This document shows positions 52,299 to 64,000 of a stretch of 64,000 nucleotides of DNA, piece by piece. How positions within the stretch are numbered: the stretch's first letter is position 1; every line of letters starts with the position of its first letter. A program made the translations under genes and the position numbers. The stretch is taken from positions 1,307,001-1,371,000 of the forward strand of contig JASJOG010000015.1 in the NCBI GenBank assembly GCA_030142905.1, in the 5' to 3' direction. The notes beneath the pieces were generated by a model, which had not been told where the DNA came from, did not search any database, and was given only the letters and a program-made list of their open reading frames with translations. Source of the stretch: Heliopora coerulea (taxonomy: Eukaryota > Cnidaria > Anthozoa > Scleralcyonacea > Helioporidae).

Positions 52299-54654
52299 TT
52301 GTGCCTTCATATTTATGGCGACAACCAACATTGGGTTTTGTATGCTGGGGGATAAGGTTGTGAGGTGTAAATCACTTGTGTTCAACAAGCTACACTGATT
52401 GACGATGAAGAGAATTGAATTCAAAATTTTATTGCTCGTTTGTTTTGTCTTTACTGGATTTGTTTGACTTAACTACTCGAAAAGCTTCTGAATTGATGTG
52501 CTATAACTGATTTCAGAATAAAGAGCGTCACTTTAGGAGAACCAAATTGCGAACAATTTTCACGAAACAAATTTTGAAGCTTTTAAAAAGCATTTAAAAA
52601 AAAAGTCATGTTGCAGATTTACTGCTCCAAAGTACGTTTCGTCATCAGCATCATCGCGCTAGATAAGACGACGACCAATGCTGCTCGTGCAACTTGTAGT
52701 TAAATTGTATTGTTGGTATAGATAAGTACTGCTGTAAACAATCTAGATTTATATAAAAAGGTATAAAAAATAGTTGTGTGACAGCAAACTATAAAGGTTC
52801 TTGACAGCAGTTTGTGCCTTGTGCCTCTTTCTGAAGGTTTTATGGTTTGTGTACATACATTGTTTACATTGTATATATATATACATTGTTTACATACATA
52901 TACATGTCCATATACATATTTCTCAAATATTTTCGATTTGTAAAACTTATTAATAATTCGTGAGGAAAATACAAAGGAAAAACATGACCATTTCGTAGCA
53001 TGAAATGTGATAAAAATTTGCTTAGTTTTTTCCACAAATTTTTGCGATTTAGGAAACGTTAATTTCCAAATATTATTAATAATTGGAGAAACAGGTTGAG
53101 TCACGTTCCTGACCATAAGATAAGTAACAAATGAAGTCATTTTTGAGGCTCAACCGTTTGCTGTTGTAGAAAACAGTTATATACTGTCTGAAACGTAATA
53201 ATGGCCTTAAGATCTACGACGTCAACTTGAACGGCGAGGGCCATTAAAATTTCACCATTTAAAGGAACTACGATTTGACCACCGTGCTTGATACTTGTAG
53301 CTTGTTTTTGAATTCTGAAATTTTCCAGTCCTCTTAAACCACTGTAGTCTCTGGTTGAATTCAATCTTAAGTTACAGCTTTTTTAATCCGGGAGCTGACG
53401 CCGTCATTAAGACGTGAAAATGATCTGGGTGACGTTGTATGCAGGATGACGACGGTGTTAAGAATGTGCTGGAGAATAAAAATTATTCATTCTCTTTGTT
53501 TTGCATGAATAATTCTTTTGTTTCGTAGAACGCGTCGTTAAAGTTTACGCCCTATGTCTTAAGGTTCTTAATTATATATAACTGAGTATTGAATGTATCA
53601 AATATACATCAATCCACATGTGTTACACACACGTGTGTGTGTAGAATCACTTTGTGGGGGGAGAAGGGACGAACAGGTTTTGTACCGCTCCTATAATTGG
53701 AGGTCTACTGGCCGGCCTAAATAGCCCAAGTGTGCCAGGAGTAGTCCCAGGAAAGTCGATACCTTCACGTGGTTCCCCCTGTTCTTACTAAAGTCGACTA
53801 CTGAAAAGCGGGCTGGTGGCGCTATAACCACCAGACATGGGATACTTGAGCACAATACGTGGCTTGAGAAACCCACGAGGGTCATGTTACCAACCACAGC
53901 TTTCATACTTGGCTCAAAATTGACAGTCAGTGCTTAACCCTCGGCTTGAGTATAAACTTTTTATTCTCGTCATACAAATTAGAGTTCGATCATTAGAAAG
54001 TTGAATCATAATTTGTATGAGGTAACATGATCCTCTAGTTTATGTCGTCCCTATTTCTTTGAAGTTGAAACTTTGTCGAGACAGTGTCTAGAATTTTGAA
54101 GCGTATAGAGTGGCAACGGGTTATTTTTTGCAATTGACCCCTTTAGTTTCATATTCAAATTGACCATTTTAGAGCACGTAATGTTTTCATTCATCACTCT
54201 AATCACTGTTCCATGACGTGCACGCGGAGGAGATAACGGATTGCGAGGGTGCGCTTTCTCATGAATACGATGGTTAAGTGGATCATATCCCCTTTCTCCA
54301 ATCTCTTTGAAAGGAAGACGCGTGTTTGCGGCCTCTGGCGGAGGGCAATGATAAAGAAATTTCCCGTATTTTGACTCGCATTTTTTTTGCGTTGCATTTT
54401 TTGCTGCCTCAGGCGGCTGATCGGCATCTGGACGGATTTTTTTTCTATCGATCTCCCACCTCTTATGGCGGAAAAATCCTTTTTATACGAAAGAATTTTC
54501 ATTCAATTGCACAACCTGTGCAATATCGGAACCTTGAAGTTTTCTCCCAAATTGGTTTGATGGCAAGTCCAACGGTGGTAAATTCTGTTCAAAGGTAAGT
54601 CTAGCTTAAACGTTGGTGGTTACCACTGCAGGTGTGTATCAAATGGAGCTTTAT

Positions 54655-55526
54655 AACCACGGTTTAACCTCTAATTTTTTAACTCAAAATTTTTCGAACT
54701 CAAAATTTCAAAAAAAGTATTTACCTGAAAGGACTGAAGTATTAATCTGCAATATTTCAGGTAAAATTTCGAAAACTTTAAAATTGGCCAAAAATATCCA
54801 CCGAAATTGTTGATTTCACCATTCTATTTCGCGAAAAGTTTCCATCACCAAAATCAACACAAGTTTTAAACTAAGCAGAAAACTCAATTGGTCAACAAAC
54901 ATCAATCAACCACGTTAATTTTAGGTGAAATTTTTCGATCTCAAAAATTCAACATTATTTAGGTCTTAAGTGGTTGAAATTCGTGCAAAACTGTTATTTA
55001 GAATAAACTTTCATATTTTCCAAATATCTGCGCAGCTTGAAACTGGTTTTAACCGTGGGTTAACCTTACTAATTTTCGATCAAAATTTTCGGCCTCAACA
55101 ATTCTAAATTCTTTCAAATTTGTGCAAAACTATTTTATTGGGCCTAAACATTTATATTTGGGGCATCTTTGGAACGTTAAATTCCCAAAATTCTCAAAAC
55201 TAAAAGGCAACCCTGTTTACTTTTTGGTAAAATATTCCTACCACAAAACTTGTAATAAATTTCAGTGGCAGGAGATCCTGTCATTGCAAAATCATATTTG
55301 GCAAAAAGGATACTTCTGAAAGCTCATTTTAAAGGTTTAAAAATTGTAAAAAAATTGGTCAAAAATGAAAGATTAACTTTTTACTATTTCGTAACATTTC
55401 AAGAACTAAACGATTCACGGAAGTTTTATTATAAAGTTGCTATAATTGGCGAAAAACGACATTATTTGTCCTTACATTTCATACTTAGCATTAATTTCGA
55501 AGGTTAAAAAATCCTAGAAAACTAAA
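54655..55526. repeat. diverged satellite monomers at the array edge
   Basis: Stretches such as GTGCAAAACTGTTATTTAG and AATAAACTTTCATATT (about 54983-55017), GGTTAACCTTACTAATTTT (about 55063) and AAATTGGTCAAAAATG (about 55352) are diverged versions of segments of the 168-bp unit downstream, in the same orientation and similar order. Spacing is irregular (for example 139 bp between two GTGCAAAAC copies). Confidence 0.75.
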
Positions 55527-58500
55527 GCTCTTATTTCGAAAGTTGAAAATTGGTCGAAAAATCGTCAAAAACCAAAGGTTAACCCCTTTACATTTTGGTC
55601 CAATTTTTACACCTAAAATTTTCAACGTAATTTCGCTCAAAAACCACTCAAATCACTGCAAAACTACTTTCTATGCAATAAACTTTCACATTCTGCTCTT
55701 ATTTCGAAAGTTGAAAATTGGTCGAAAAATCGTCAAAAACCAAAGGTTAACCCCTTTACATTTTGGTCCAATTTTTACACCTAAAATTTTCAACGTAATT
55801 TCGCTCAAAAACCACTCAAATCACTGCAAAACTACTTTCTATGCAATAAACTTTCACATTCTGCTCTTATTTCGAAAGTTGAAAATTGGTCGAAAAATCG
55901 TCAAAAACCAAAGGTTAACCCCTTTACATTTTGGTCCAATTTTTACACCTAAAATTTTCAACGTAATTTCGCTCAAAAACCACTCAAATCACTGCAAAAC
56001 TACTTTCTATGCAATAAACTTTCACATTCTGCTCTTATTTCGAAAGTTGAAAATTGGTCGAAAAATCGTCAAAAACCAAAGGTTAACCCCTTTACATTTT
56101 GGTCCAATTTTTACACCTAAAATTTTCAACGTAATTTCGCTCAAAAACCACTCAAATCACTGCAAAACTACTTTCTATGCAATAAACTTTCACATTCTGC
56201 TCTTATTTCGAAAGTTGAAAATTGGTCGAAAAATCGTCAAAAACCAAAGGTTAACCCCTTTACATTTTGGTCCAATTTTTACACCTAAAATTTTCAACGT
56301 AATTTCGCTCAAAAACCACTCAAATCACTGCAAAACTACTTTCTATGCAATAAACTTTCACATTCTGCTCTTATTTCGAAAGTTGAAAATTGGTCGAAAA
56401 ATCGTCAAAAACCAAAGGTTAACCCCTTTACATTTTGGTCCAATTTTTACACCTAAAATTTTCAACGTAATTTCGCTCAAAAACCACTCAAATCACTGCA
56501 AAACTACTTTCTATGCAATAAACTTTCACATTCTGCTCTTATTTCGAAAGTTGAAAATTGGTCGAAAAATCGTCAAAAACCAAAGGTTAACCCCTTTACA
56601 TTTTGGTCCAATTTTTACACCTAAAATTTTCAACGTAATTTCGCTCAAAAACCACTCAAATCACTGCAAAACTACTTTCTATGCAATAAACTTTCACATT
56701 CTGCTCTTATTTCGAAAGTTGAAAATTGGTCGAAAAATCGTCAAAAACCAAAGGTTAACCCCTTTACATTTTGGTCCAATTTTTACACCTAAAATTTTCA
56801 ACGTAATTTCGCTCAAAAACCACTCAAATCACTGCAAAACTACTTTCTATGCAATAAACTTTCACATTCTGCTCTTATTTCGAAAGTTGAAAATTGGTCG
56901 AAAAATCGTCAAAAACCAAAGGTTAACCCCTTTACATTTTGGTCCAATTTTTACACCTAAAATTTTCAACGTAATTTCGCTCAAAAACCACTCAAATCAC
57001 TGCAAAACTACTTTCTATGCAATAAACTTTCACATTCTGCTCTTATTTCGAAAGTTGAAAATTGGTCGAAAAATCGTCAAAAACCAAAGGTTAACCCCTT
57101 TACATTTTGGTCCAATTTTTACACCTAAAATTTTCAACGTAATTTCGCTCAAAAACCACTCAAATCACTGCAAAACTACTTTCTATGCAATAAACTTTCA
57201 CATTCTGCTCTTATTTCGAAAGTTGAAAATTGGTCGAAAAATCGTCAAAAACCAAAGGTTAACCCCTTTACATTTTGGTCCAATTTTTACACCTAAAATT
57301 TTCAACGTAATTTCGCTCAAAAACCACTCAAATCACTGCAAAACTACTTTCTATGCAATAAACTTTCACATTCTGCTCTTATTTCGAAAGTTGAAAATTG
57401 GTCGAAAAATCGTCAAAAACCAAAGGTTAACCCCTTTACATTTTGGTCCAATTTTTACACCTAAAATTTTCAACGTAATTTCGCTCAAAAACCACTCAAA
57501 TCACTGCAAAACTACTTTCTATGCAATAAACTTTCACATTCTGCTCTTATTTCGAAAGTTGAAAATTGGTCGAAAAATCGTCAAAAACCAAAGGTTAACC
57601 CCTTTACATTTTGGTCCAATTTTTACACCTAAAATTTTCAACGTAATTTCGCTCAAAAACCACTCAAATCACTGCAAAACTACTTTCTATGCAATAAACT
57701 TTCACATTCTGCTCTTATTTCGAAAGTTGAAAATTGGTCGAAAAATCGTCAAAAACCAAAGGTTAACCCCTTTACATTTTGGTCCAATTTTTACACCTAA
57801 AATTTTCAACGTAATTTCGCTCAAAAACCACTCAAATCACTGCAAAACTACTTTCTATGCAATAAACTTTCACATTCTGCTCTTATTTCGAAAGTTGAAA
57901 ATTGGTCGAAAAATCGTCAAAAACCAAAGGTTAACCCCTTTACATTTTGGTCCAATTTTTACACCTAAAATTTTCAACGTAATTTCGCTCAAAAACCACT
58001 CAAATCACTGCAAAACTACTTTCTATGCAATAAACTTTCACATTCTGCTCTTATTTCGAAAGTTGAAAATTGGTCGAAAAATCGTCAAAAACCAAAGGTT
58101 AACCCCTTTACATTTTGGTCCAATTTTTACACCTAAAATTTTCAACGTAATTTCGCTCAAAAACCACTCAAATCACTGCAAAACTACTTTCTATGCAATA
58201 AACTTTCACATTCTGCTCTTATTTCGAAAGTTGAAAATTGGTCGAAAAATCGTCAAAAACCAAAGGTTAACCCCTTTACATTTTGGTCCAATTTTTACAC
58301 CTAAAATTTTCAACGTAATTTCGCTCAAAAACCACTCAAATCACTGCAAAACTACTTTCTATGCAATAAACTTTCACATTCTGCTCTTATTTCGAAAGTT
58401 GAAAATTGGTCGAAAAATCGTCAAAAACCAAAGGTTAACCCCTTTACATTTTGGTCCAATTTTTACACCTAAAATTTTCAACGTAATTTCGCTCAAAAAC

Positions 58501-61500
58501 CACTCAAATCACTGCAAAACTACTTTCTATGCAATAAACTTTCACATTCTGCTCTTATTTCGAAAGTTGAAAATTGGTCGAAAAATCGTCAAAAACCAAA
58601 GGTTAACCCCTTTACATTTTGGTCCAATTTTTACACCTAAAATTTTCAACGTAATTTCGCTCAAAAACCACTCAAATCACTGCAAAACTACTTTCTATGC
58701 AATAAACTTTCACATTCTGCTCTTATTTCGAAAGTTGAAAATTGGTCGAAAAATCGTCAAAAACCAAAGGTTAACCCCTTTACATTTTGGTCCAATTTTT
58801 ACACCTAAAATTTTCAACGTAATTTCGCTCAAAAACCACTCAAATCACTGCAAAACTACTTTCTATGCAATAAACTTTCACATTCTGCTCTTATTTCGAA
58901 AGTTGAAAATTGGTCGAAAAATCGTCAAAAACCAAAGGTTAACCCCTTTACATTTTGGTCCAATTTTTACACCTAAAATTTTCAACGTAATTTCGCTCAA
59001 AAACCACTCAAATCACTGCAAAACTACTTTCTATGCAATAAACTTTCACATTCTGCTCTTATTTCGAAAGTTGAAAATTGGTCGAAAAATCGTCAAAAAC
59101 CAAAGGTTAACCCCTTTACATTTTGGTCCAATTTTTACACCTAAAATTTTCAACGTAATTTCGCTCAAAAACCACTCAAATCACTGCAAAACTACTTTCT
59201 ATGCAATAAACTTTCACATTCTGCTCTTATTTCGAAAGTTGAAAATTGGTCGAAAAATCGTCAAAAACCAAAGGTTAACCCCTTTACATTTTGGTCCAAT
59301 TTTTACACCTAAAATTTTCAACGTAATTTCGCTCAAAAACCACTCAAATCACTGCAAAACTACTTTCTATGCAATAAACTTTCACATTCTGCTCTTATTT
59401 CGAAAGTTGAAAATTGGTCGAAAAATCGTCAAAAACCAAAGGTTAACCCCTTTACATTTTGGTCCAATTTTTACACCTAAAATTTTCAACGTAATTTCGC
59501 TCAAAAACCACTCAAATCACTGCAAAACTACTTTCTATGCAATAAACTTTCACATTCTGCTCTTATTTCGAAAGTTGAAAATTGGTCGAAAAATCGTCAA
59601 AAACCAAAGGTTAACCCCTTTACATTTTGGTCCAATTTTTACACCTAAAATTTTCAACGTAATTTCGCTCAAAAACCACTCAAATCACTGCAAAACTACT
59701 TTCTATGCAATAAACTTTCACATTCTGCTCTTATTTCGAAAGTTGAAAATTGGTCGAAAAATCGTCAAAAACCAAAGGTTAACCCCTTTACATTTTGGTC
59801 CAATTTTTACACCTAAAATTTTCAACGTAATTTCGCTCAAAAACCACTCAAATCACTGCAAAACTACTTTCTATGCAATAAACTTTCACATTCTGCTCTT
59901 ATTTCGAAAGTTGAAAATTGGTCGAAAAATCGTCAAAAACCAAAGGTTAACCCCTTTACATTTTGGTCCAATTTTTACACCTAAAATTTTCAACGTAATT
60001 TCGCTCAAAAACCACTCAAATCACTGCAAAACTACTTTCTATGCAATAAACTTTCACATTCTGCTCTTATTTCGAAAGTTGAAAATTGGTCGAAAAATCG
60101 TCAAAAACCAAAGGTTAACCCCTTTACATTTTGGTCCAATTTTTACACCTAAAATTTTCAACGTAATTTCGCTCAAAAACCACTCAAATCACTGCAAAAC
60201 TACTTTCTATGCAATAAACTTTCACATTCTGCTCTTATTTCGAAAGTTGAAAATTGGTCGAAAAATCGTCAAAAACCAAAGGTTAACCCCTTTACATTTT
60301 GGTCCAATTTTTACACCTAAAATTTTCAACGTAATTTCGCTCAAAAACCACTCAAATCACTGCAAAACTACTTTCTATGCAATAAACTTTCACATTCTGC
60401 TCTTATTTCGAAAGTTGAAAATTGGTCGAAAAATCGTCAAAAACCAAAGGTTAACCCCTTTACATTTTGGTCCAATTTTTACACCTAAAATTTTCAACGT
60501 AATTTCGCTCAAAAACCACTCAAATCACTGCAAAACTACTTTCTATGCAATAAACTTTCACATTCTGCTCTTATTTCGAAAGTTGAAAATTGGTCGAAAA
60601 ATCGTCAAAAACCAAAGGTTAACCCCTTTACATTTTGGTCCAATTTTTACACCTAAAATTTTCAACGTAATTTCGCTCAAAAACCACTCAAATCACTGCA
60701 AAACTACTTTCTATGCAATAAACTTTCACATTCTGCTCTTATTTCGAAAGTTGAAAATTGGTCGAAAAATCGTCAAAAACCAAAGGTTAACCCCTTTACA
60801 TTTTGGTCCAATTTTTACACCTAAAATTTTCAACGTAATTTCGCTCAAAAACCACTCAAATCACTGCAAAACTACTTTCTATGCAATAAACTTTCACATT
60901 CTGCTCTTATTTCGAAAGTTGAAAATTGGTCGAAAAATCGTCAAAAACCAAAGGTTAACCCCTTTACATTTTGGTCCAATTTTTACACCTAAAATTTTCA
61001 ACGTAATTTCGCTCAAAAACCACTCAAATCACTGCAAAACTACTTTCTATGCAATAAACTTTCACATTCTGCTCTTATTTCGAAAGTTGAAAATTGGTCG
61101 AAAAATCGTCAAAAACCAAAGGTTAACCCCTTTACATTTTGGTCCAATTTTTACACCTAAAATTTTCAACGTAATTTCGCTCAAAAACCACTCAAATCAC
61201 TGCAAAACTACTTTCTATGCAATAAACTTTCACATTCTGCTCTTATTTCGAAAGTTGAAAATTGGTCGAAAAATCGTCAAAAACCAAAGGTTAACCCCTT
61301 TACATTTTGGTCCAATTTTTACACCTAAAATTTTCAACGTAATTTCGCTCAAAAACCACTCAAATCACTGCAAAACTACTTTCTATGCAATAAACTTTCA
61401 CATTCTGCTCTTATTTCGAAAGTTGAAAATTGGTCGAAAAATCGTCAAAAACCAAAGGTTAACCCCTTTACATTTTGGTCCAATTTTTACACCTAAAATT

Positions 61501-64000
61501 TTCAACGTAATTTCGCTCAAAAACCACTCAAATCACTGCAAAACTACTTTCTATGCAATAAACTTTCACATTCTGCTCTTATTTCGAAAGTTGAAAATTG
61601 GTCGAAAAATCGTCAAAAACCAAAGGTTAACCCCTTTACATTTTGGTCCAATTTTTACACCTAAAATTTTCAACGTAATTTCGCTCAAAAACCACTCAAA
61701 TCACTGCAAAACTACTTTCTATGCAATAAACTTTCACATTCTGCTCTTATTTCGAAAGTTGAAAATTGGTCGAAAAATCGTCAAAAACCAAAGGTTAACC
61801 CCTTTACATTTTGGTCCAATTTTTACACCTAAAATTTTCAACGTAATTTCGCTCAAAAACCACTCAAATCACTGCAAAACTACTTTCTATGCAATAAACT
61901 TTCACATTCTGCTCTTATTTCGAAAGTTGAAAATTGGTCGAAAAATCGTCAAAAACCAAAGGTTAACCCCTTTACATTTTGGTCCAATTTTTACACCTAA
62001 AATTTTCAACGTAATTTCGCTCAAAAACCACTCAAATCACTGCAAAACTACTTTCTATGCAATAAACTTTCACATTCTGCTCTTATTTCGAAAGTTGAAA
62101 ATTGGTCGAAAAATCGTCAAAAACCAAAGGTTAACCCCTTTACATTTTGGTCCAATTTTTACACCTAAAATTTTCAACGTAATTTCGCTCAAAAACCACT
62201 CAAATCACTGCAAAACTACTTTCTATGCAATAAACTTTCACATTCTGCTCTTATTTCGAAAGTTGAAAATTGGTCGAAAAATCGTCAAAAACCAAAGGTT
62301 AACCCCTTTACATTTTGGTCCAATTTTTACACCTAAAATTTTCAACGTAATTTCGCTCAAAAACCACTCAAATCACTGCAAAACTACTTTCTATGCAATA
62401 AACTTTCACATTCTGCTCTTATTTCGAAAGTTGAAAATTGGTCGAAAAATCGTCAAAAACCAAAGGTTAACCCCTTTACATTTTGGTCCAATTTTTACAC
62501 CTAAAATTTTCAACGTAATTTCGCTCAAAAACCACTCAAATCACTGCAAAACTACTTTCTATGCAATAAACTTTCACATTCTGCTCTTATTTCGAAAGTT
62601 GAAAATTGGTCGAAAAATCGTCAAAAACCAAAGGTTAACCCCTTTACATTTTGGTCCAATTTTTACACCTAAAATTTTCAACGTAATTTCGCTCAAAAAC
62701 CACTCAAATCACTGCAAAACTACTTTCTATGCAATAAACTTTCACATTCTGCTCTTATTTCGAAAGTTGAAAATTGGTCGAAAAATCGTCAAAAACCAAA
62801 GGTTAACCCCTTTACATTTTGGTCCAATTTTTACACCTAAAATTTTCAACGTAATTTCGCTCAAAAACCACTCAAATCACTGCAAAACTACTTTCTATGC
62901 AATAAACTTTCACATTCTGCTCTTATTTCGAAAGTTGAAAATTGGTCGAAAAATCGTCAAAAACCAAAGGTTAACCCCTTTACATTTTGGTCCAATTTTT
63001 ACACCTAAAATTTTCAACGTAATTTCGCTCAAAAACCACTCAAATCACTGCAAAACTACTTTCTATGCAATAAACTTTCACATTCTGCTCTTATTTCGAA
63101 AGTTGAAAATTGGTCGAAAAATCGTCAAAAACCAAAGGTTAACCCCTTTACATTTTGGTCCAATTTTTACACCTAAAATTTTCAACGTAATTTCGCTCAA
63201 AAACCACTCAAATCACTGCAAAACTACTTTCTATGCAATAAACTTTCACATTCTGCTCTTATTTCGAAAGTTGAAAATTGGTCGAAAAATCGTCAAAAAC
63301 CAAAGGTTAACCCCTTTACATTTTGGTCCAATTTTTACACCTAAAATTTTCAACGTAATTTCGCTCAAAAACCACTCAAATCACTGCAAAACTACTTTCT
63401 ATGCAATAAACTTTCACATTCTGCTCTTATTTCGAAAGTTGAAAATTGGTCGAAAAATCGTCAAAAACCAAAGGTTAACCCCTTTACATTTTGGTCCAAT
63501 TTTTACACCTAAAATTTTCAACGTAATTTCGCTCAAAAACCACTCAAATCACTGCAAAACTACTTTCTATGCAATAAACTTTCACATTCTGCTCTTATTT
63601 CGAAAGTTGAAAATTGGTCGAAAAATCGTCAAAAACCAAAGGTTAACCCCTTTACATTTTGGTCCAATTTTTACACCTAAAATTTTCAACGTAATTTCGC
63701 TCAAAAACCACTCAAATCACTGCAAAACTACTTTCTATGCAATAAACTTTCACATTCTGCTCTTATTTCGAAAGTTGAAAATTGGTCGAAAAATCGTCAA
63801 AAACCAAAGGTTAACCCCTTTACATTTTGGTCCAATTTTTACACCTAAAATTTTCAACGTAATTTCGCTCAAAAACCACTCAAATCACTGCAAAACTACT
63901 TTCTATGCAATAAACTTTCACATTCTGCTCTTATTTCGAAAGTTGAAAATTGGTCGAAAAATCGTCAAAAACCAAAGGTTAACCCCTTTACATTTTGGTC
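55527..64000. repeat. 168-bp satellite array, about 50 copies, runs off the window
   Basis: Unit begins GCTCTTATTTCGAAAGTTGA and recurs every 168 bp (55527, 55695, 55863, 56031 and so on) to the last base. The unit is about 32% G+C. I saw no substitution among the copies compared. Within the unit, GTTGAAAATT (positions 16-25) and AATTTTCAAC (positions 91-100) are a perfect inverted pair. No frame runs through it. Near-nucleosomal length and homogeneity suggest a centromeric, pericentromeric or subtelomeric satellite (inference). Confidence 0.97.

Larger units (their letters stand above)
48516..54654. other. gene-poor region with dispersed repeats
   Basis: No exon could be supported. It holds a hammerhead-like motif (49089-49125), a dispersed repeat near 50990-51060, a repeat with internal copies of GACGAGGCGTAGCTGAG-like sequence (about 51640-51770), palindromic relic F, a TATACA-rich tract near 52850-52910, and a frame at 54326-54598 without recognisable domain. 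Confidence 0.45.

Noticed and set aside
53640..53940. tRNA- or SINE-like G/C-richer segment
   Set aside because: No A and B box pair or cloverleaf could be made out by eye.
54613..55507. Several 65-80 codon plus-strand frames
   Set aside because: They lie in diverged satellite sequence and share its AT-rich repeat pattern.
55527..64000. CRISPR array
   Set aside because: The 168-bp units are contiguous with no variable spacers, and the window is eukaryotic; this is a satellite.
55527..64000. Telomeric repeat
   Set aside because: No TTAGGG-type units; the 168-bp monomer is unrelated.

Overview
This is a eukaryotic, intron-rich, AT-rich window, most probably from an anthozoan cnidarian such as a coral or sea anemone. 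I infer this from the mix of CAP (SCP/TAPS), astacin and ShKT domains in secreted proteins, S/T/P-rich mucin-like linkers, and Penelope-like (PLE) retroelement relics carrying hammerhead-ribozyme-like motifs. The species cannot be named from the sequence. Every protein-coding gene I can support lies on the minus strand, so genes read from high to low coordinates.

Region by region. 522-1448: a single-exon secreted cysteine-rich protein with nine CC-type repeats. 3371-26437: one giant gene whose exons can be chained by reading frame over 23 kb. It starts with a signal peptide (26437), then a degenerate astacin domain that has lost its zinc ligands, then seven CAP domains. These are interleaved with three unrelated mucin-like tandem-repeat blocks, a ShKT domain, and a tail of tiny phase 1-1 linker exons. 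The chained coding length is about 8.39 kb (about 2,797 codons) and every exon joins in phase; the terminal exon with the stop codon was not found. 29022-31633: the 3' part of a GLIPR2/GAPR-1-like gene with one complete CAP domain and one truncated CAP domain. 33.2-41 kb: a nest of palindromic PLE-derived insertions, several with clear target-site duplications; one carries a GIY-YIG endonuclease fragment. 38868-44632: an astacin metalloprotease with an intact zinc site, one middle exon not located. 45863-46624: a 5'-truncated PLE GIY-YIG reading frame. 48366-48515: a relic of another astacin 3' end. 48.6-54.6 kb: no supported gene, only dispersed repeats. 54.66-55.53 kb: diverged satellite-like monomers, grading into a near-perfect 168-bp satellite array from 55527 to the window edge (about 50 copies).

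How the parts relate. The intact astacin and the pseudo-astacin at the N-terminus of the giant gene share intron phases, which suggests they are tandem paralogues, one of which was captured as a module by a CAP multidomain gene. The giant protein would be secreted, multi-globular and heavily O-glycosylated, so a mucus or extracellular-matrix role is plausible, but that is inference. All intron-exon models come from reading frame, splice dinucleotides and family conservation by eye; no transcript evidence was available.
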